Assembly (NCBI RefSeq): GCF_002925905.1
Contig: NZ_PRDB01000020.1
Location: 1-64,000, forward strand
DNA length: 64,000 nucleotides
Direction: 5' to 3'
DNA from: Klebsiella michiganensis
GTDB lineage: Bacteria; Pseudomonadota; Gammaproteobacteria; Enterobacterales; Enterobacteriaceae
Position numbers and translations under genes: made by a program. The stretch's first letter is position 1. The number at the start of each line of letters is the position of its first letter. Shown here piece by piece: positions 54,565 to 64,000 of the stretch. A model generated the notes under the pieces. It saw nothing but the letters and a program-made list of their open reading frames with translations, did not search any database and was not told where the DNA came from.

Positions 54565-55713
54565 ATGATTTATCTGGATAATAACGCAACAACCAACATG
54601 GCTCCTGAAGTCCGCGCTACTGTTATACACTGCTTTGACGAATACTTCGCCAATGCATCTTCTGTCAGTCATTATGAAGGGATCAGAGCGCAAAATTATT
54701 TAGAAGAGTGCAGGGCCATTGTGGCACAAATGATTGGGGCTAATGCGGAATTTATCACTTTCAATTCTGGTGCTTCTGAAGCAAATAACACGGTTATTCG
54801 AGCGGTGTCTGATTACTTCTTACACACCGGCAAGGTTCATATCATTACCAGTTCGATCGAGCACGAATGCCTGCTAAAAGTTTGTGAGTATGTCAGGCGA
54901 CACGGTGTCGACATTACTTTTCTGCCTGTCGATCGTCTGGGACGCGTCTCCATTGAGGCTCTAAAAGAGGCTATCCGTCCAGAAACTCGACTAATTTCTG
55001 TCATGGCAGCGAATAATGAAACTGGTGTTCTACAGCCTCTGGATCAAATTGGAATTATAGCGCGCCAGCACGGTATATTATTCCATAGCGACGCCGCCCA
55101 GCTCGTGGGGAAACTCCCCTTCTCGGTGACACAGTCCAGCCCTGATTTTGTCAGTTTTTCAGCTCATAAATTCTATGGCCCCAAAGGCGTCGGCGCACTC
55201 TACAGCTCACGGCCTGACATCCTTCGGCACTCGCCACTCATTCATGGAGGAGGTCAGGAGTCAGGCATCCGTAGCGGCACAGTGAATCTTCCGGCTATTG
55301 CTGGAATGGCAAAGGCTGCTGAGCTGTTTATCTCCTCATATCCGCAGCGCATTGCGTTTCAAAAAGAGATGAAGAGTTATTTTATCGATCTCCTCGAATC
55401 AATAATGCCGGACGTTGTGATAAATGGCTGTAGGACGCAAAGCCTGCCTAATACCGTGAACTTCTCTTTGCCTGGCATTAAGTCCAGTATGCTTCTGAAA
55501 AAACTCAAAATGAAAGTTGCGCTCAGTAGTGCCTCAGCCTGTCATTCAACGGAACAAAAACCCAGCCATGTTTTAAGCGCTATGGGGCTGGATGATGCCT
55601 TGCTTCAAGGGGCAATTCGCATGAGCTTTAGCCATATGACGGAGCGTGAAGAACTTAAAACAGCAGTGGAGTTGCTTGCCGGTACAGCACAGCGCCTGGG
55701 GGGGATTAAATGA
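54565..55713 (+). CDS. NifS/IscS-like cysteine desulfurase
   Basis: 382-residue class V aminotransferase. The ATG at 54565 (MIYLDNNATTNM) is chosen over GTG 54553, which lies inside the AGGAAG ribosome site. PLP-lysine in SFSAHKFYGPKGVGALY near residue 202, cofactor histidine in SSIEHECLL, aspartate in HSDAAQLVGKL, and an active-site cysteine in SSASACHSTEQKPSHVL near 325, the class I (NifS/IscS) layout. So it should release sulfur from cysteine as a persulfide. It is not next to iscU or nif genes; neighbours are an unknown protein and an exporter. Overlaps the transporter by 4 bases (ATGA). Confidence 0.9.
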   Translation: MIYLDNNATTNMAPEVRATVIHCFDEYFANASSVSHYEGIRAQNYLEECRAIVAQMIGANAEFITFNSGASEANNTVIRAVSDYFLHTGKVHIITSSIEHECLLKVCEYVRRHGVDITFLPVDRLGRVSIEALKEAIRPETRLISVMAANNETGVLQPLDQIGIIARQHGILFHSDAAQLVGKLPFSVTQSSPDFVSFSAHKFYGPKGVGALYSSRPDILRHSPLIHGGGQESGIRSGTVNLPAIAGMAKAAELFISSYPQRIAFQKEMKSYFIDLLESIMPDVVINGCRTQSLPNTVNFSLPGIKSSMLLKKLKMKVALSSASACHSTEQKPSHVLSAMGLDDALLQGAIRMSFSHMTEREELKTAVELLAGTAQRLGGIK

Positions 55714-56537
55714 AGCCCAGAGTGCCAAAACGCTGGGTTGCCGAGCTATTGCTGGCCGTTGTCGCGGCGGGTTGGGGGATTGGTTTTCCGGTTATGAAAA
55801 TGGTGGTCAATACCTATCCGGTAATGATGGTGTTAGGGCTACGCTTTCTGCTTTCGGCCTTCTTTTTGCTGCCGTTCAGCTTGAGAGGATTGGGAACATT
55901 ATCGCGACAAACATTGCTGTCTGGTCTACTACTGGGTCTGCTATTGGGAACTTCATTTGTGTTCCTTATTTATGGTCTTCAGTTAACAACGGCCTCAAAT
56001 ACCGGTTTTCTTGCGGGGCTCAGCGTCATTTGGGTGTTATTGCTCACGGGACCATTGATGGGGAAACGCCCCTCTTTTGACGCGATATTAGCGACATTGT
56101 TTGGTCTTGCGGGTTTATATCTGATGGCCGATATCCAGGGATGGCAGCTCCATCTGGGAGATGGGTTGGTCGTTATTGGATCGTTGTTCACCGCCATACA
56201 TATTATTGCGCTCGATCGTTTCTGCGCGCGTCATAATAATATGACACTAACGTTTTTACAGATCTCTACGATGGCCGTAATCTTTCTGGGACTACAGCAC
56301 ATCAGCGGAGGTGAGATTCTCCCTCGTAACTGGAGTAGCAAGCTTGTCATCGCGTTAGGGATAACGGCAGTCTTTTCTACTGTCATTGCTTTTTGGGTTC
56401 AGGCGCATTTCCAGCGGTATTCAACGCCAACGCGAGCCGTTCTGATTTACAATCTGGAGCCGGTGTTTTCCGCACTATTCGCACTCTGGTTATTGCATGA
56501 AACGTTTTCCGCCAATGTTATTTTCGGGGAGGATTGA
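55710..56537 (+). CDS. EamA-family (DMT) transporter, apparent frameshift near the end
   Basis: 275 residues as read, with 9-10 predicted membrane segments in two EamA repeats (LLLAVVAAGWGIGFPVMKM; AVLIYNLEPVFSALFALWLLHE). Members export small metabolites or amino acids. The frame stops early at GED. Adding one G to the run at 56526-56529 extends it with GLILIGMCLPGILKVFSKRS to a stop at 56624-56626, about 305 residues, the normal length. Coupled to the desulfurase by a 4-base overlap, suggesting export of a product of the operon. Substrate unknown. Confidence 0.85.
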   Translation: MKPRVPKRWVAELLLAVVAAGWGIGFPVMKMVVNTYPVMMVLGLRFLLSAFFLLPFSLRGLGTLSRQTLLSGLLLGLLLGTSFVFLIYGLQLTTASNTGFLAGLSVIWVLLLTGPLMGKRPSFDAILATLFGLAGLYLMADIQGWQLHLGDGLVVIGSLFTAIHIIALDRFCARHNNMTLTFLQISTMAVIFLGLQHISGGEILPRNWSSKLVIALGITAVFSTVIAFWVQAHFQRYSTPTRAVLIYNLEPVFSALFALWLLHETFSANVIFGED

Positions 56538-56878
56538 TTCTGATAGGGATGTGCCTTCCGGGTATTCTGAAGGTATTTTCGAAGCGCTCTAACGTAAATC
56601 CAACGGATCGGTTACGCGGATTGTAGCGGTGTGTTCAGACGGTGCTTGCGCCGTCCAGGCAACAGGACGGTGCCCAGCCAACGGTACAGGAAAACCCCTT
56701 TTCCCCGCAGGTTGACCAGCAAGCTGAATGACTTCTGGCAGTGGAGACGGTGAGAGACATACCGCCTGCTGATTGAGCGAGGATTGTTAAAAAAGCACTC
56801 CCGGAGAAGTGCTAGCGGTATTAAAAAATGAAAACGCATCATGGCGACAGTCCTTGTTGCCGGATTTTTATCGTTAGT

Positions 56879-57934
56879 CTATTTTGAGGCGGGTCTCTTC
56901 TCCGCCTTCGCCAGCTCTTTCACCAGCGGCAGCATCACTTTCATCACATCGCGTCCGCGATGCTCAATACGCCCCGGCAGCGCTTTATCAATATACTGTA
57001 GGTTATCCAGCTGTACGTCATGCCAGCTCGTGCCCTGCGGGAAGCTGCGTGATTTGCTCCGCTGCTGATAACCGTCTTTCTTACCTAATGACCAGTTGGT
57101 CGCTTCCACCGACAGTACCGGGATCCCGGCGCTATCAAAAACGCTGGCGTCGTTGCAGCAGCCGGTGCCTTTCGGGAAGTCCCGGTTCATCCCAGGATTG
57201 GTGAAGGCCGCGATGCCGTGGCTACGGGCGATAGCCAGCGCCCGGTCGCGGGTGAGCTTGCGCACCGATGCTGGCGTGCTGCGGCCGCTATTAAAGTACA
57301 GCTTATCGCCCACGACCAGGTTATCGAGATTAATCACCAGCAGGGTGTTTTTCTTTTCCGCGTCGCTCATGCGCTTAAGCAGATTCTGCGCACCCAGCCG
57401 GCCTTCTTCTTCACCGCTGGTGGCGACGAAGCGAATACCGTAACGGGTAGGAACGTTCTTTAACTGTTCAGCAAGTTCCAGCATGACGCCGAGACCCATC
57501 GCGTTGTCGTCTATCCCCTGCAGGGTCAGGCCGCCGAGGTTGTTTTCAACATCTTTATCGCTCTGCGGCGCGTAGGTATCCAGGTGCGCCATGATAATAA
57601 TCTGCTGGCGAGATTGGCCTTCATGAGCGGCGATCACCGTACTGCCGGTGGCGTTATGCCAGTTTTTACGCTGATTGCTATCGGTATAGACGTAACGGGT
57701 ATTGAAGCTGCGCACATCGCTCTGGTAGCCCATCTGGGCGAACTGCTGGCGGAGATAATCGGCCGACAGCATCTCGGCCGGCGTGCCGGTCATTCTTCCG
57801 GGATAAAAGGTGGCGATATGACGAGCCTGGGCATTGGCAGTTTCGCCCGGGGCGCTGAATGCCGGGGCGGCAGAGAAGACAAAACCTGCGCCCAACGCCA
57901 GGGGGAGCAGGCGACGGCACAATGCGGAAAACAT
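56879..57934 (-). CDS. iap: Alkaline phosphatase isozyme conversion aminopeptidase Iap
   Basis: 351-residue secreted zinc aminopeptidase (M28). A signal peptide (LLPLALGAGFVFSAAPAFSA) precedes the catalytic domain with metal-binding motifs MAHLDTYAP, GIDDNAMGLGVMLELA and SGEEEGRLGAQN. In E. coli it removes N-terminal arginine from alkaline phosphatase. Marks the right edge of the variable cysH-iap interval. Confidence 0.94.
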   Translation of the reverse strand: MFSALCRRLLPLALGAGFVFSAAPAFSAPGETANAQARHIATFYPGRMTGTPAEMLSADYLRQQFAQMGYQSDVRSFNTRYVYTDSNQRKNWHNATGSTVIAAHEGQSRQQIIIMAHLDTYAPQSDKDVENNLGGLTLQGIDDNAMGLGVMLELAEQLKNVPTRYGIRFVATSGEEEGRLGAQNLLKRMSDAEKKNTLLVINLDNLVVGDKLYFNSGRSTPASVRKLTRDRALAIARSHGIAAFTNPGMNRDFPKGTGCCNDASVFDSAGIPVLSVEATNWSLGKKDGYQQRSKSRSFPQGTSWHDVQLDNLQYIDKALPGRIEHRGRDVMKVMLPLVKELAKAEKRPASK

Positions 57935-58171
57935 AGGGGGTCCTTTAGCACTTAAAACAATTTCACCCGCGTAGTATGAAACTGTGACCGGGGTTAAACA
58001 ATTTCAATCGCTCTTAAATGGTGGAAAAACCGCGTGTTAAGCACTTTTTGATATTTGCTTTCCCAGGTCGTTATTCTTTTGAGTAACAACTCATTCCATT
58101 TCGTAATTTCATTTGCTCTAAACCGCACCCTATAGTCGCTCTATTGCTGATTGTAAGAGAGTTGTTGCGCA

Positions 58172-59587
58172 GTGAAATACTTGCCGATATTTGCCGAAGT
58201 GAAAGACAGACCCGTGCTGGTGATCGGCGGCGGCGAGATAGCCGCGCGTAAGATTACGTTTTTGCTGCGTGCTGAAGCGAAGGTGCAAATTGTCGCCGAA
58301 ACGTTGATACCGGAACTTGCCGAAAAGGTCGAGCGCGAGGAAATTCAGTGGCGGGCAACCGTATTCGAAGAGCAGCAGCTTGACGACGTATTCCTGGTGA
58401 TTGCCGCCACGGAAGATGACGAGCTGAACCAACGCGTTTATGTCGCGGCTAACGCGCGCTATCGGCTGGTCAACGTCGTGGATAATCAGGCGCTGTGCTC
58501 GTTTGTCTTTCCATCCATTGTCGATCGCTCTCCGCTGCTGGTGGCTATCTCTTCCAGCGGAAAAGCGCCGGTGCTGTCGCGGATTTTGCGCGAAAAAATC
58601 GAAGCGCTGCTGCCCACCAACCTGGGGCGGCTGGCTGAAACGGCGAGCTACTGGCGTCACCATATTAAAACCCATCTGAAAACCACCGCCGAACGCCGCC
58701 GCTTTTGGGAGCGCGTGTTTACCGGTCGCTTTGCCAGCCTGATGCTGGCGGGCAATAAAGATGAAGCGGAAAAAGCGCTGGAAGATGAACTTCGGCAGCC
58801 GGAAAAACGCCCTGGTGAAATTATTCTCGTCGGGGCAGGGCCAGGCGATGCCGGATTGCTGACCCTGCGCGGCCTGCAGGCCCTTCAGCAGGCGGACGTG
58901 GTGTTTTACGACAACCTGGTCACCCCGGAAGTACGTGAACTGGTGCGCCGGGACGCGGAGATAATCTGCGTCGGCAAAAGCGCCGCCGGCGTATCTGTAC
59001 CGCAGCAGGAGATCAACCGCCTGCTGCTGGAAGCGGCGAAAGCGGGCAAAACGGTGATTCGCCTGAAGGGCGGCGACCCGTTTATTTTTGGCCGCGGCGG
59101 TGAAGAGCTGCAGGCCGCAGCCGCAGCGGGCATTCCGTTTCAGGTCGTCCCGGGCGTCACGGCGGCGGCGGGCGTAACGGCTTATGCCGGTATTCCGCTG
59201 ACGCATCGTGATTATGCCCAGAGCGTAACCTTTATTACCGGGCACTTTGGCGCTGAAAATTCGCCGCTCGACTGGGCGCGGCTGGCGCAAAGCGGCCAGA
59301 CCCTGGCCATTTATATGGGTAGCCTGAAAGCGGCGGAAATCAGCGCTCAGCTGATCGCCAACGGCCGCGGAGGCGATACCCCGGTGGCGGTAATCTCGCG
59401 CGGCACTCGCGCCGATCAGCAAACGAAGACCGGCACATTACAACAGCTTGAAAACCTGGCGAAAGACGCCCCGATGCCCGCGCTGCTGGTGGTGGGTGAA
59501 GTGGTGCAATTACATCAACAGCTCGCCTGGTTTCAACACACCTCATCCTCAGACGCCTTCAAGGCTTCTGTAGTAAATCTGGCTTAA
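58172..59587 (+). CDS. cysG: Siroheme synthase CysG, copy in the cysDNC operon
   Basis: 471-residue trifunctional enzyme from uroporphyrinogen III to siroheme, the cofactor of CysI. Start GTG at 58172. N-terminal dehydrogenase/ferrochelatase domain ([19 protein letters not shown]) is followed by the SAM methyltransferase domain ([55 protein letters not shown]). In E. coli the only cysG is beside nirBD; here it precedes cysD by 9 bases, tying cofactor supply to sulfate assimilation. Whether a second copy exists elsewhere cannot be seen. Confidence 0.94.
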   Translation: MKYLPIFAEVKDRPVLVIGGGEIAARKITFLLRAEAKVQIVAETLIPELAEKVEREEIQWRATVFEEQQLDDVFLVIAATEDDELNQRVYVAANARYRLVNVVDNQALCSFVFPSIVDRSPLLVAISSSGKAPVLSRILREKIEALLPTNLGRLAETASYWRHHIKTHLKTTAERRRFWERVFTGRFASLMLAGNKDEAEKALEDELRQPEKRPGEIILVGAGPGDAGLLTLRGLQALQQADVVFYDNLVTPEVRELVRRDAEIICVGKSAAGVSVPQQEINRLLLEAAKAGKTVIRLKGGDPFIFGRGGEELQAAAAAGIPFQVVPGVTAAAGVTAYAGIPLTHRDYAQSVTFITGHFGAENSPLDWARLAQSGQTLAIYMGSLKAAEISAQLIANGRGGDTPVAVISRGTRADQQTKTGTLQQLENLAKDAPMPALLVVGEVVQLHQQLAWFQHTSSSDAFKASVVNLA

Positions 59588-59596
59588 GGAACGGTT

Positions 59597-60505
59597 ATGG
59601 ACCAAAAACGACTTACTCACCTGCGGCAACTGGAGGCGGAAAGCATCCATATCATTCGTGAGGTGGCCGCCGAATTCTCTAACCCGGTGATGATGTACTC
59701 CATCGGCAAAGACTCCAGCGTGATGCTGCATCTGGCGCGTAAAGCGTTTTATCCAGGCACCCTGCCGTTCCCGCTGCTGCACGTCGATACCGGCTGGAAA
59801 TTCCGCGAAATGTACGAGTTCCGTGACCGTACCGCTAAAGCCTACGGCTGTGAGCTGCTGGTGCACAAAAACCCGGAAGGGGTGGCGATGGGGATTAACC
59901 CGTTCGTGCACGGCAGCGCCAAGCATACCGATATCATGAAAACCGAAGGCCTCAAGCAGGCGCTGAACAAATACGGCTTCGATGCCGCGTTCGGCGGCGC
60001 CCGTCGCGATGAAGAGAAATCCCGCGCTAAAGAGCGTATTTACTCCTTCCGCGACCGCTTCCACCGCTGGGATCCGAAAAACCAGCGCCCGGAGCTGTGG
60101 CACAACTATAACGGCCAGATTAACAAGGGCGAAAGTATCCGCGTGTTCCCGCTCTCCAACTGGACCGAGCTGGACATCTGGCAGTACATCTATCTGGAAA
60201 ATATTGAAATTGTTCCGCTGTACCTGGCGGCGGAGCGTCCGGTGCTGGAGCGCGACGGGATGCTGATGATGATCGATGACGATCGCATCAATTTACAGCC
60301 CGGCGAGATGATCAAAAAACAGATGGTACGCTTCCGCACCCTCGGCTGCTGGCCGCTGACCGGCGCGGTGGAGTCCAATGCGCAAACGCTGCCGGAGATC
60401 ATCGAAGAGATGCTGGTCTCGACCACCAGCGAACGACAGGGGCGCGTGATTGACCGCGACCAGGCAGGCTCCATGGAGCTGAAGAAACGTCAGGGTTATT
60501 TCTAA
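59597..60505 (+). CDS. cysD: Sulfate adenylyltransferase subunit CysD
   Basis: 302 residues, same as E. coli. Small catalytic subunit that with CysN forms APS from sulfate and ATP. PP-loop motif [15 protein letters not shown] near residue 38. Follows cysG by 9 bases and precedes cysN by 9. Confidence 0.98.
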   Translation: MDQKRLTHLRQLEAESIHIIREVAAEFSNPVMMYSIGKDSSVMLHLARKAFYPGTLPFPLLHVDTGWKFREMYEFRDRTAKAYGCELLVHKNPEGVAMGINPFVHGSAKHTDIMKTEGLKQALNKYGFDAAFGGARRDEEKSRAKERIYSFRDRFHRWDPKNQRPELWHNYNGQINKGESIRVFPLSNWTELDIWQYIYLENIEIVPLYLAAERPVLERDGMLMMIDDDRINLQPGEMIKKQMVRFRTLGCWPLTGAVESNAQTLPEIIEEMLVSTTSERQGRVIDRDQAGSMELKKRQGYF

Positions 60506-60514
60506 GGAGCCGCC

Positions 60515-61942
60515 ATGAATACGACTATTGCACAACAAATTGCCAATGAAGGCGGCGTTGAAGCCTACCTGCATGCCCAGCAGCACAAAAGCCTGCTGCG
60601 CTTTTTGACCTGCGGCAGCGTCGACGACGGCAAAAGTACGCTGATTGGCCGCCTGCTGCACGATACCCGTCAGATTTACGAAGATCAGCTCTCTTCGCTG
60701 CATAACGACAGCAAACGTCACGGTACCCAGGGCGAAAAACTCGATCTGGCGCTGCTGGTGGACGGTCTGCAGGCCGAGCGTGAGCAGGGCATTACCATCG
60801 ACGTCGCCTACCGTTACTTCTCTACCGAGAAGCGCAAATTTATTATCGCCGACACCCCGGGACACGAACAGTATACCCGCAACATGGCGACCGGCGCGTC
60901 AACCTGCGACCTGGCGATCCTGCTGATCGACGCGCGCAAAGGCGTGCTCGATCAAACCCGTCGTCACAGCTTTATCTCCACGCTGCTGGGGATCAAACAC
61001 CTGGTGGTGGCGGTGAATAAAATGGACCTCGTCGATTTTAGCGAAGAGACCTTTAACACCATCCGTGAAGCGTATCTGACCTTTGCTGAACAGCTGCCAG
61101 GCGATCTCGACATTCGCTTTGTCCCGCTTTCCGCGCTTGAAGGGGACAACGTCGCCAGCCAGAGCGATAAAATGCCGTGGTACAGCGGCCCGACGCTGCT
61201 GGAAGTGCTGGAAACCGTTGAGATTCAGCGCGTGGTGGAAAGCCAGCCGCTGCGCTTCCCGGTGCAGTACGTCAACCGCCCGAACCTCGACTTCCGCGGA
61301 TTCTCCGGTACGGTTGCCGCCGGCCGCGTGAGCGTAGGACAGCGCCTGAAAGTGCTGCCGTCGGGGGTGGAATCCACCGTGGCGCGCATCGTCACCTTTG
61401 ACGGCGATCTGCCGGAAGCGGCGGCCGGGGAAGCTATCACTCTTGTGCTGAAGGATGAAATTGATATCAGCCGCGGTGACCTGCTGGTGGACGCGACGGT
61501 CTCTCTGCCTGCGGTACAAAGCGCCAGCGTTGATGTGGTATGGATGGCGGAGCAGGCCCTAACGCCTGGCCAGAGCTATGACATTAAAATCGCCGGTAAG
61601 AAAACCCGCGCCCGCGTGGATGGCGTACGCTACCAGGTTGATATTAACAACCTGACCCAGCGCGAAGTGGAATCGCTGCCGCTCAACGGCATTGGGCTGG
61701 TGGATCTGACTTTCGACGAGCCGCTGGTACTCGATAAATACCAGGATAACCCGGTCACCGGGGGCCTGATTTTTATCGATCGTTTGACCAACGTGACCGT
61801 TGGCGCAGGGATGGTACGCGAACCGAACGAGCAGGCTCAGGCAGGCGCTTCGCAATACAGCGCGTTTGAGCTTGAGCTGAACCAGCTTATTCGCAAGCAC
61901 TTCCCGCACTGGGACGCCCGCGACCTGCTGGGAGGCAAGTAA
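60515..61942 (+). CDS. cysN: Sulfate adenylyltransferase GTPase subunit CysN
   Basis: 475-residue EF-Tu-like GTPase driving APS synthesis by CysD. G1 [13 protein letters not shown]3 [12 protein letters not shown] and G4 NKMD are present. Its stop overlaps the cysC start (TAATG). Confidence 0.98.
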   Translation: MNTTIAQQIANEGGVEAYLHAQQHKSLLRFLTCGSVDDGKSTLIGRLLHDTRQIYEDQLSSLHNDSKRHGTQGEKLDLALLVDGLQAEREQGITIDVAYRYFSTEKRKFIIADTPGHEQYTRNMATGASTCDLAILLIDARKGVLDQTRRHSFISTLLGIKHLVVAVNKMDLVDFSEETFNTIREAYLTFAEQLPGDLDIRFVPLSALEGDNVASQSDKMPWYSGPTLLEVLETVEIQRVVESQPLRFPVQYVNRPNLDFRGFSGTVAAGRVSVGQRLKVLPSGVESTVARIVTFDGDLPEAAAGEAITLVLKDEIDISRGDLLVDATVSLPAVQSASVDVVWMAEQALTPGQSYDIKIAGKKTRARVDGVRYQVDINNLTQREVESLPLNGIGLVDLTFDEPLVLDKYQDNPVTGGLIFIDRLTNVTVGAGMVREPNEQAQAGASQYSAFELELNQLIRKHFPHWDARDLLGGK

Positions 61943-62547
61943 TGGCCCGACATGACGAAAACGTCGTCTGGCACGCACATCCTGTCACGCAGGCGCAGCG
62001 CGAGCAGCATCATGGCCATCGCGGCGTGGTGCTGTGGTTCACCGGGCTTTCGGGCTCGGGGAAATCCACCGTTGCCGGCGCGCTGGAAGAGGCGCTGCAT
62101 CGGCTCGGCGTGAGCACCTATTTACTGGATGGCGATAACGTGCGTCACGGCCTGTGCAGCGATCTTGGCTTCAGCGACGACGACCGCAAAGAAAACATTC
62201 GCCGGGTGGGTGAAGTGGCGAAGCTGATGGTGGATGCCGGGCTGGTAGTATTGACTGCGTTTATATCACCGCATCGCGCAGAGCGGCAGATGGTGCGCGA
62301 ACGTTTGGGCGAAGGGCGCTTTATTGAAGTCTTTGTCGATACGCCGCTGGCGATCTGCGAAGCGCGGGATCCGAAAGGGCTGTACAAGAAGGCACGGGCC
62401 GGGGAGCTGCGCAACTTTACCGGAATTGATTCAGTGTATGAATCCCCGGAGCGCGCCGAAATTCACCTCGACGGTGAACAATTGGTAACAAATTTGGTGC
62501 ACCAATTATTAGACCTGCTACGACAGAGCGATATTATCAGATCCTGA
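61942..62547 (+). CDS. cysC: APS kinase CysC
   Basis: 201 residues; phosphorylates APS to PAPS, the CysH substrate. Walker [17 protein letters not shown] near residue 36 and the family motif [20 protein letters not shown] are intact. Ends the cysG-cysDNC operon. Confidence 0.98.
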   Translation: MARHDENVVWHAHPVTQAQREQHHGHRGVVLWFTGLSGSGKSTVAGALEEALHRLGVSTYLLDGDNVRHGLCSDLGFSDDDRKENIRRVGEVAKLMVDAGLVVLTAFISPHRAERQMVRERLGEGRFIEVFVDTPLAICEARDPKGLYKKARAGELRNFTGIDSVYESPERAEIHLDGEQLVTNLVHQLLDLLRQSDIIRS

Positions 62548-62600
62548 AACGGCAGCGGCATCATCACAGGATGCCGATCGCCAGGTCAACAGGATTCGAT

Positions 62601-62927
62601 ATGCGCAATACCCAGAACATCAGTATTATTCGTTCAGAACCGCCGCCGGCAGTCAGCGACGAGACCACCTGGTCTCTGTCGGGCGCTGCCGTTGGCTTTA
62701 TTTCATGGCTGCTGGCGCTGGGTATTCCCTTCCTGATCTATGGCAGTAACACGCTATTTGTCCTCCTCTACACCTGGCCGTTCTTCCTGGCATTAATGCC
62801 GGTTGCCGTCGTGGTTGGCATCGCGCTGCATTCGCTGATGGACGGCAAACTTCAGTACAGCGTCTGCGCGACGATTTTAACCGTCGGACTGATGTTCGGT
62901 CTGCTGTTCCTCTGGCTACTGGGGTAG
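62601..62927 (+). CDS. ygbE: DUF3561 inner-membrane protein YgbE
   Basis: 108 residues from the ATG at 62601 (after CAACAGGA), with about three hydrophobic segments (VGFISWLLALGIPFLIYG; YTWPFFLALMPVAVVVGIAL). Function unknown. Sits between cysC and ftsB as in E. coli. Confidence 0.92.
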   Translation: MRNTQNISIIRSEPPPAVSDETTWSLSGAAVGFISWLLALGIPFLIYGSNTLFVLLYTWPFFLALMPVAVVVGIALHSLMDGKLQYSVCATILTVGLMFGLLFLWLLG

Positions 62928-63067
62928 TCCTTTCTACGAATGAATCTAGCCTGGGTATCAACGGTAAAAATGTGGTACAGTCCCCGCGTTACGCGGCGTC
63001 GTCCGCGCGCCAGAGTAGAGAACTCGGGCGAGTTATGGGATGATGATGCCGTTTTTCAGGGGGCAGG

Positions 63068-63385
63068 ATGGGTAAACTAACGCTGCTGTTATTGGCTTTG
63101 CTGGTCTGGCTGCAGTACTCGCTATGGTTCGGCAAAAATGGTCTGCACGACTATAGCCGGGTTAACGACGATGTCTCCGCGCAGCAGGCAACGAACGCTA
63201 AATTAAAAGCACGCAACGATCAGCTGTTCGCCGAAATTGACGACCTCAACGGCGGTCAGGAAGCTATCGAAGAGCGCGCGCGCAATGAACTCAGTATGAC
63301 CCGCCCGGGCGAAACGTTTTATCGTCTGGTGCCGGATGCGTCAAAACGCAACCAGGCCGCGGGGCAACAGCAGAATAATCGATAA
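63068..63385 (+). CDS. ftsB: Cell-division protein FtsB
   Basis: 105-residue bitopic division protein; an N-terminal membrane helix ([18 protein letters not shown]) is followed by a periplasmic coiled coil ([19 protein letters not shown]) that pairs with FtsL and binds FtsQ. The tail is Q/N-rich. Followed by ispD after 19 bases. Confidence 0.96.
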   Translation: MGKLTLLLLALLVWLQYSLWFGKNGLHDYSRVNDDVSAQQATNAKLKARNDQLFAEIDDLNGGQEAIEERARNELSMTRPGETFYRLVPDASKRNQAAGQQQNNR

Positions 63386-63404
63386 ACAGGCCCAGGATTA
63401 CAAC

Positions 63405-64000
63405 ATGGCAGCCACTTTTCCGGGCGTTTGCGCCGTGGTGCCGGCAGCCGGTTTTGGCCGCCGCATGCAAACGGAATGCCCTAAACAATATCTCTCAATC
63501 GGTAACAAAACGATTCTCGAGCACGCGGTCGCCGCGCTGTTGGCAAACCCCCTTATACAGCGGGTGGTGATTGCCGTCAGCCCGGGCGACGTTCGCTTCA
63601 GCCAACTGCCGTTGGCGAACCACTCCCAAGTCACCGTCGTTGATGGCGGCACGGAACGCGCGGACTCCGTTCTCGCTGGCCTGAAGGTTCTTGGCGAAGC
63701 CGACTGGGTGCTGGTGCACGATGCCGCGCGCCCCTGCCTGCACCAGGACGATCTCAGCCGCCTGCTTCAGCTATGCCAAACCAGCCGTACGGGCGGCATT
63801 CTGGCCGCTCCGGTTCGCGACACGATGAAGCGCGCGGAGCCGGGCAGGGCTGCCATCGCCCATACCGTTGAACGTAACGATTTATGGCACGCGCTGACGC
63901 CGCAATTTTTCCCTCGCGAACTGCTTGTTGATTGCCTGACGCGGGCGCTTAATGAAGGGGCGACCATCACCGACGAAGCCTCGGCGCTGGAGTACTGCGG
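63405..64000 (+). CDS. ispD: 2-C-methyl-D-erythritol 4-phosphate cytidylyltransferase IspD, cut by window edge
   Basis: Third step of the non-mevalonate isoprenoid pathway (MEP + CTP to CDP-ME). 198 residues from ATG 63405 are present of about 236. The CTP-binding start [19 protein letters not shown] and the motif [11 protein letters not shown] are visible. The remainder lies beyond the window. Confidence 0.96.
   Translation, partial: MAATFPGVCAVVPAAGFGRRMQTECPKQYLSIGNKTILEHAVAALLANPLIQRVVIAVSPGDVRFSQLPLANHSQVTVVDGGTERADSVLAGLKVLGEADWVLVHDAARPCLHQDDLSRLLQLCQTSRTGGILAAPVRDTMKRAEPGRAAIAHTVERNDLWHALTPQFFPRELLVDCLTRALNEGATITDEASALEYC

Noticed and set aside
56612-56842. 76-codon minus-strand frame between the EamA gene and iap
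   Set aside because: Starts with a plausible methionine and a hydrophobic stretch, but no clear ribosome site or family; it may be chance. Too weak to list as a gene.
53087-56878. CRISPR array or cas remnants at the cysH-iap site
   Set aside because: Checked because E. coli has type I-E here; no type I-E repeat sequence, no regularly spaced repeats and no cas-like frame were seen.
58130-59422. Long minus-strand open frame opposite cysG
   Set aside because: Shadow frame; the plus strand has both CysG domains intact.

Overview
The window looks like a chromosomal segment of a Klebsiella/Raoultella-type member of the Enterobacteriaceae. It is GC-rich, protein lengths and gene order closely follow the E. 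coli K-12 arc csdE-gcvA-fuc-sdaCB-syd-gud-barA-relA-pyrG-eno-cysJIH-iap-cysDNC-ispD, and it carries blocks that K-12 lacks. Species is not assigned; that would need a database search. No rRNA, tRNA, intact insertion sequence, prophage or CRISPR array was seen.

Layout. 1-4.8 kb: csdE (cut by the window edge), csdA, ygdI, the sRNA gcvB divergent from gcvA, ygdD and rlmM. 4.8-11.9 kb: the L-fucose regulon, fucPIKUR divergent from fucA. The usual fucO is missing, and tandem ~173-bp GC-rich palindromic repeats lie between fucA and xni. 13.1-20.6 kb: an accessory organosulfur block between xni and sdaB. It has a sigma-54 activator fused to an SsuA-like binding domain, an SsuD-like monooxygenase, a flavoprotein, a second (frameshifted) flavin monooxygenase and a separate SsuA-like periplasmic binding protein. 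20.7-29.1 kb: sdaB, sdaC, ppnN, queF, syd, the sRNA csrB, yqcC, truC and yqcA. 29.6-34.9 kb: gudP-gudX-gudD plus a glycerate kinase. 34.9-45.6 kb: barA, rlmD, relA, mazG, pyrG, eno. 45.6-48.3 kb: an orphan SDR reductase, queE, queD. 48.7-53.1 kb: cysJIH. 53.1-56.6 kb: an AT-rich accessory operon (unknown protein, NifS-like cysteine desulfurase, EamA transporter) at the cysH-iap position where E. coli has type I-E CRISPR-Cas. 56.9-64 kb: iap, cysG-cysDNC, ygbE, ftsB and ispD (cut by the edge).

How the genes work together. Sulfur is the dominant theme. CysDNC activates sulfate, CysH and CysJI reduce it with siroheme made by the adjacent cysG copy, the 13-20 kb block should release sulfite from organosulfur compounds, and CsdAE and the NifS-like protein move sulfane sulfur from cysteine. 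A second thread is carbon control: barA and csrB, two parts of the BarA/UvrY-Csr cascade, are both here, and csrB has an upstream near-palindrome of the UvrY type. queD, queE and queF are all present (queuosine precursor steps).

The strongest candidates for something undescribed are (a) the sigma-54 regulator whose C-terminal sensor is a homologue of the periplasmic binding protein encoded in the same block, with a perfect 18-bp inverted repeat and a -24/-12 promoter in front of the monooxygenase gene, and (b) the three-gene desulfurase/transporter operon at the cysH-iap site. Two genes carry an apparent single-G loss in a short G run, which may be real mutation or base-calling error.
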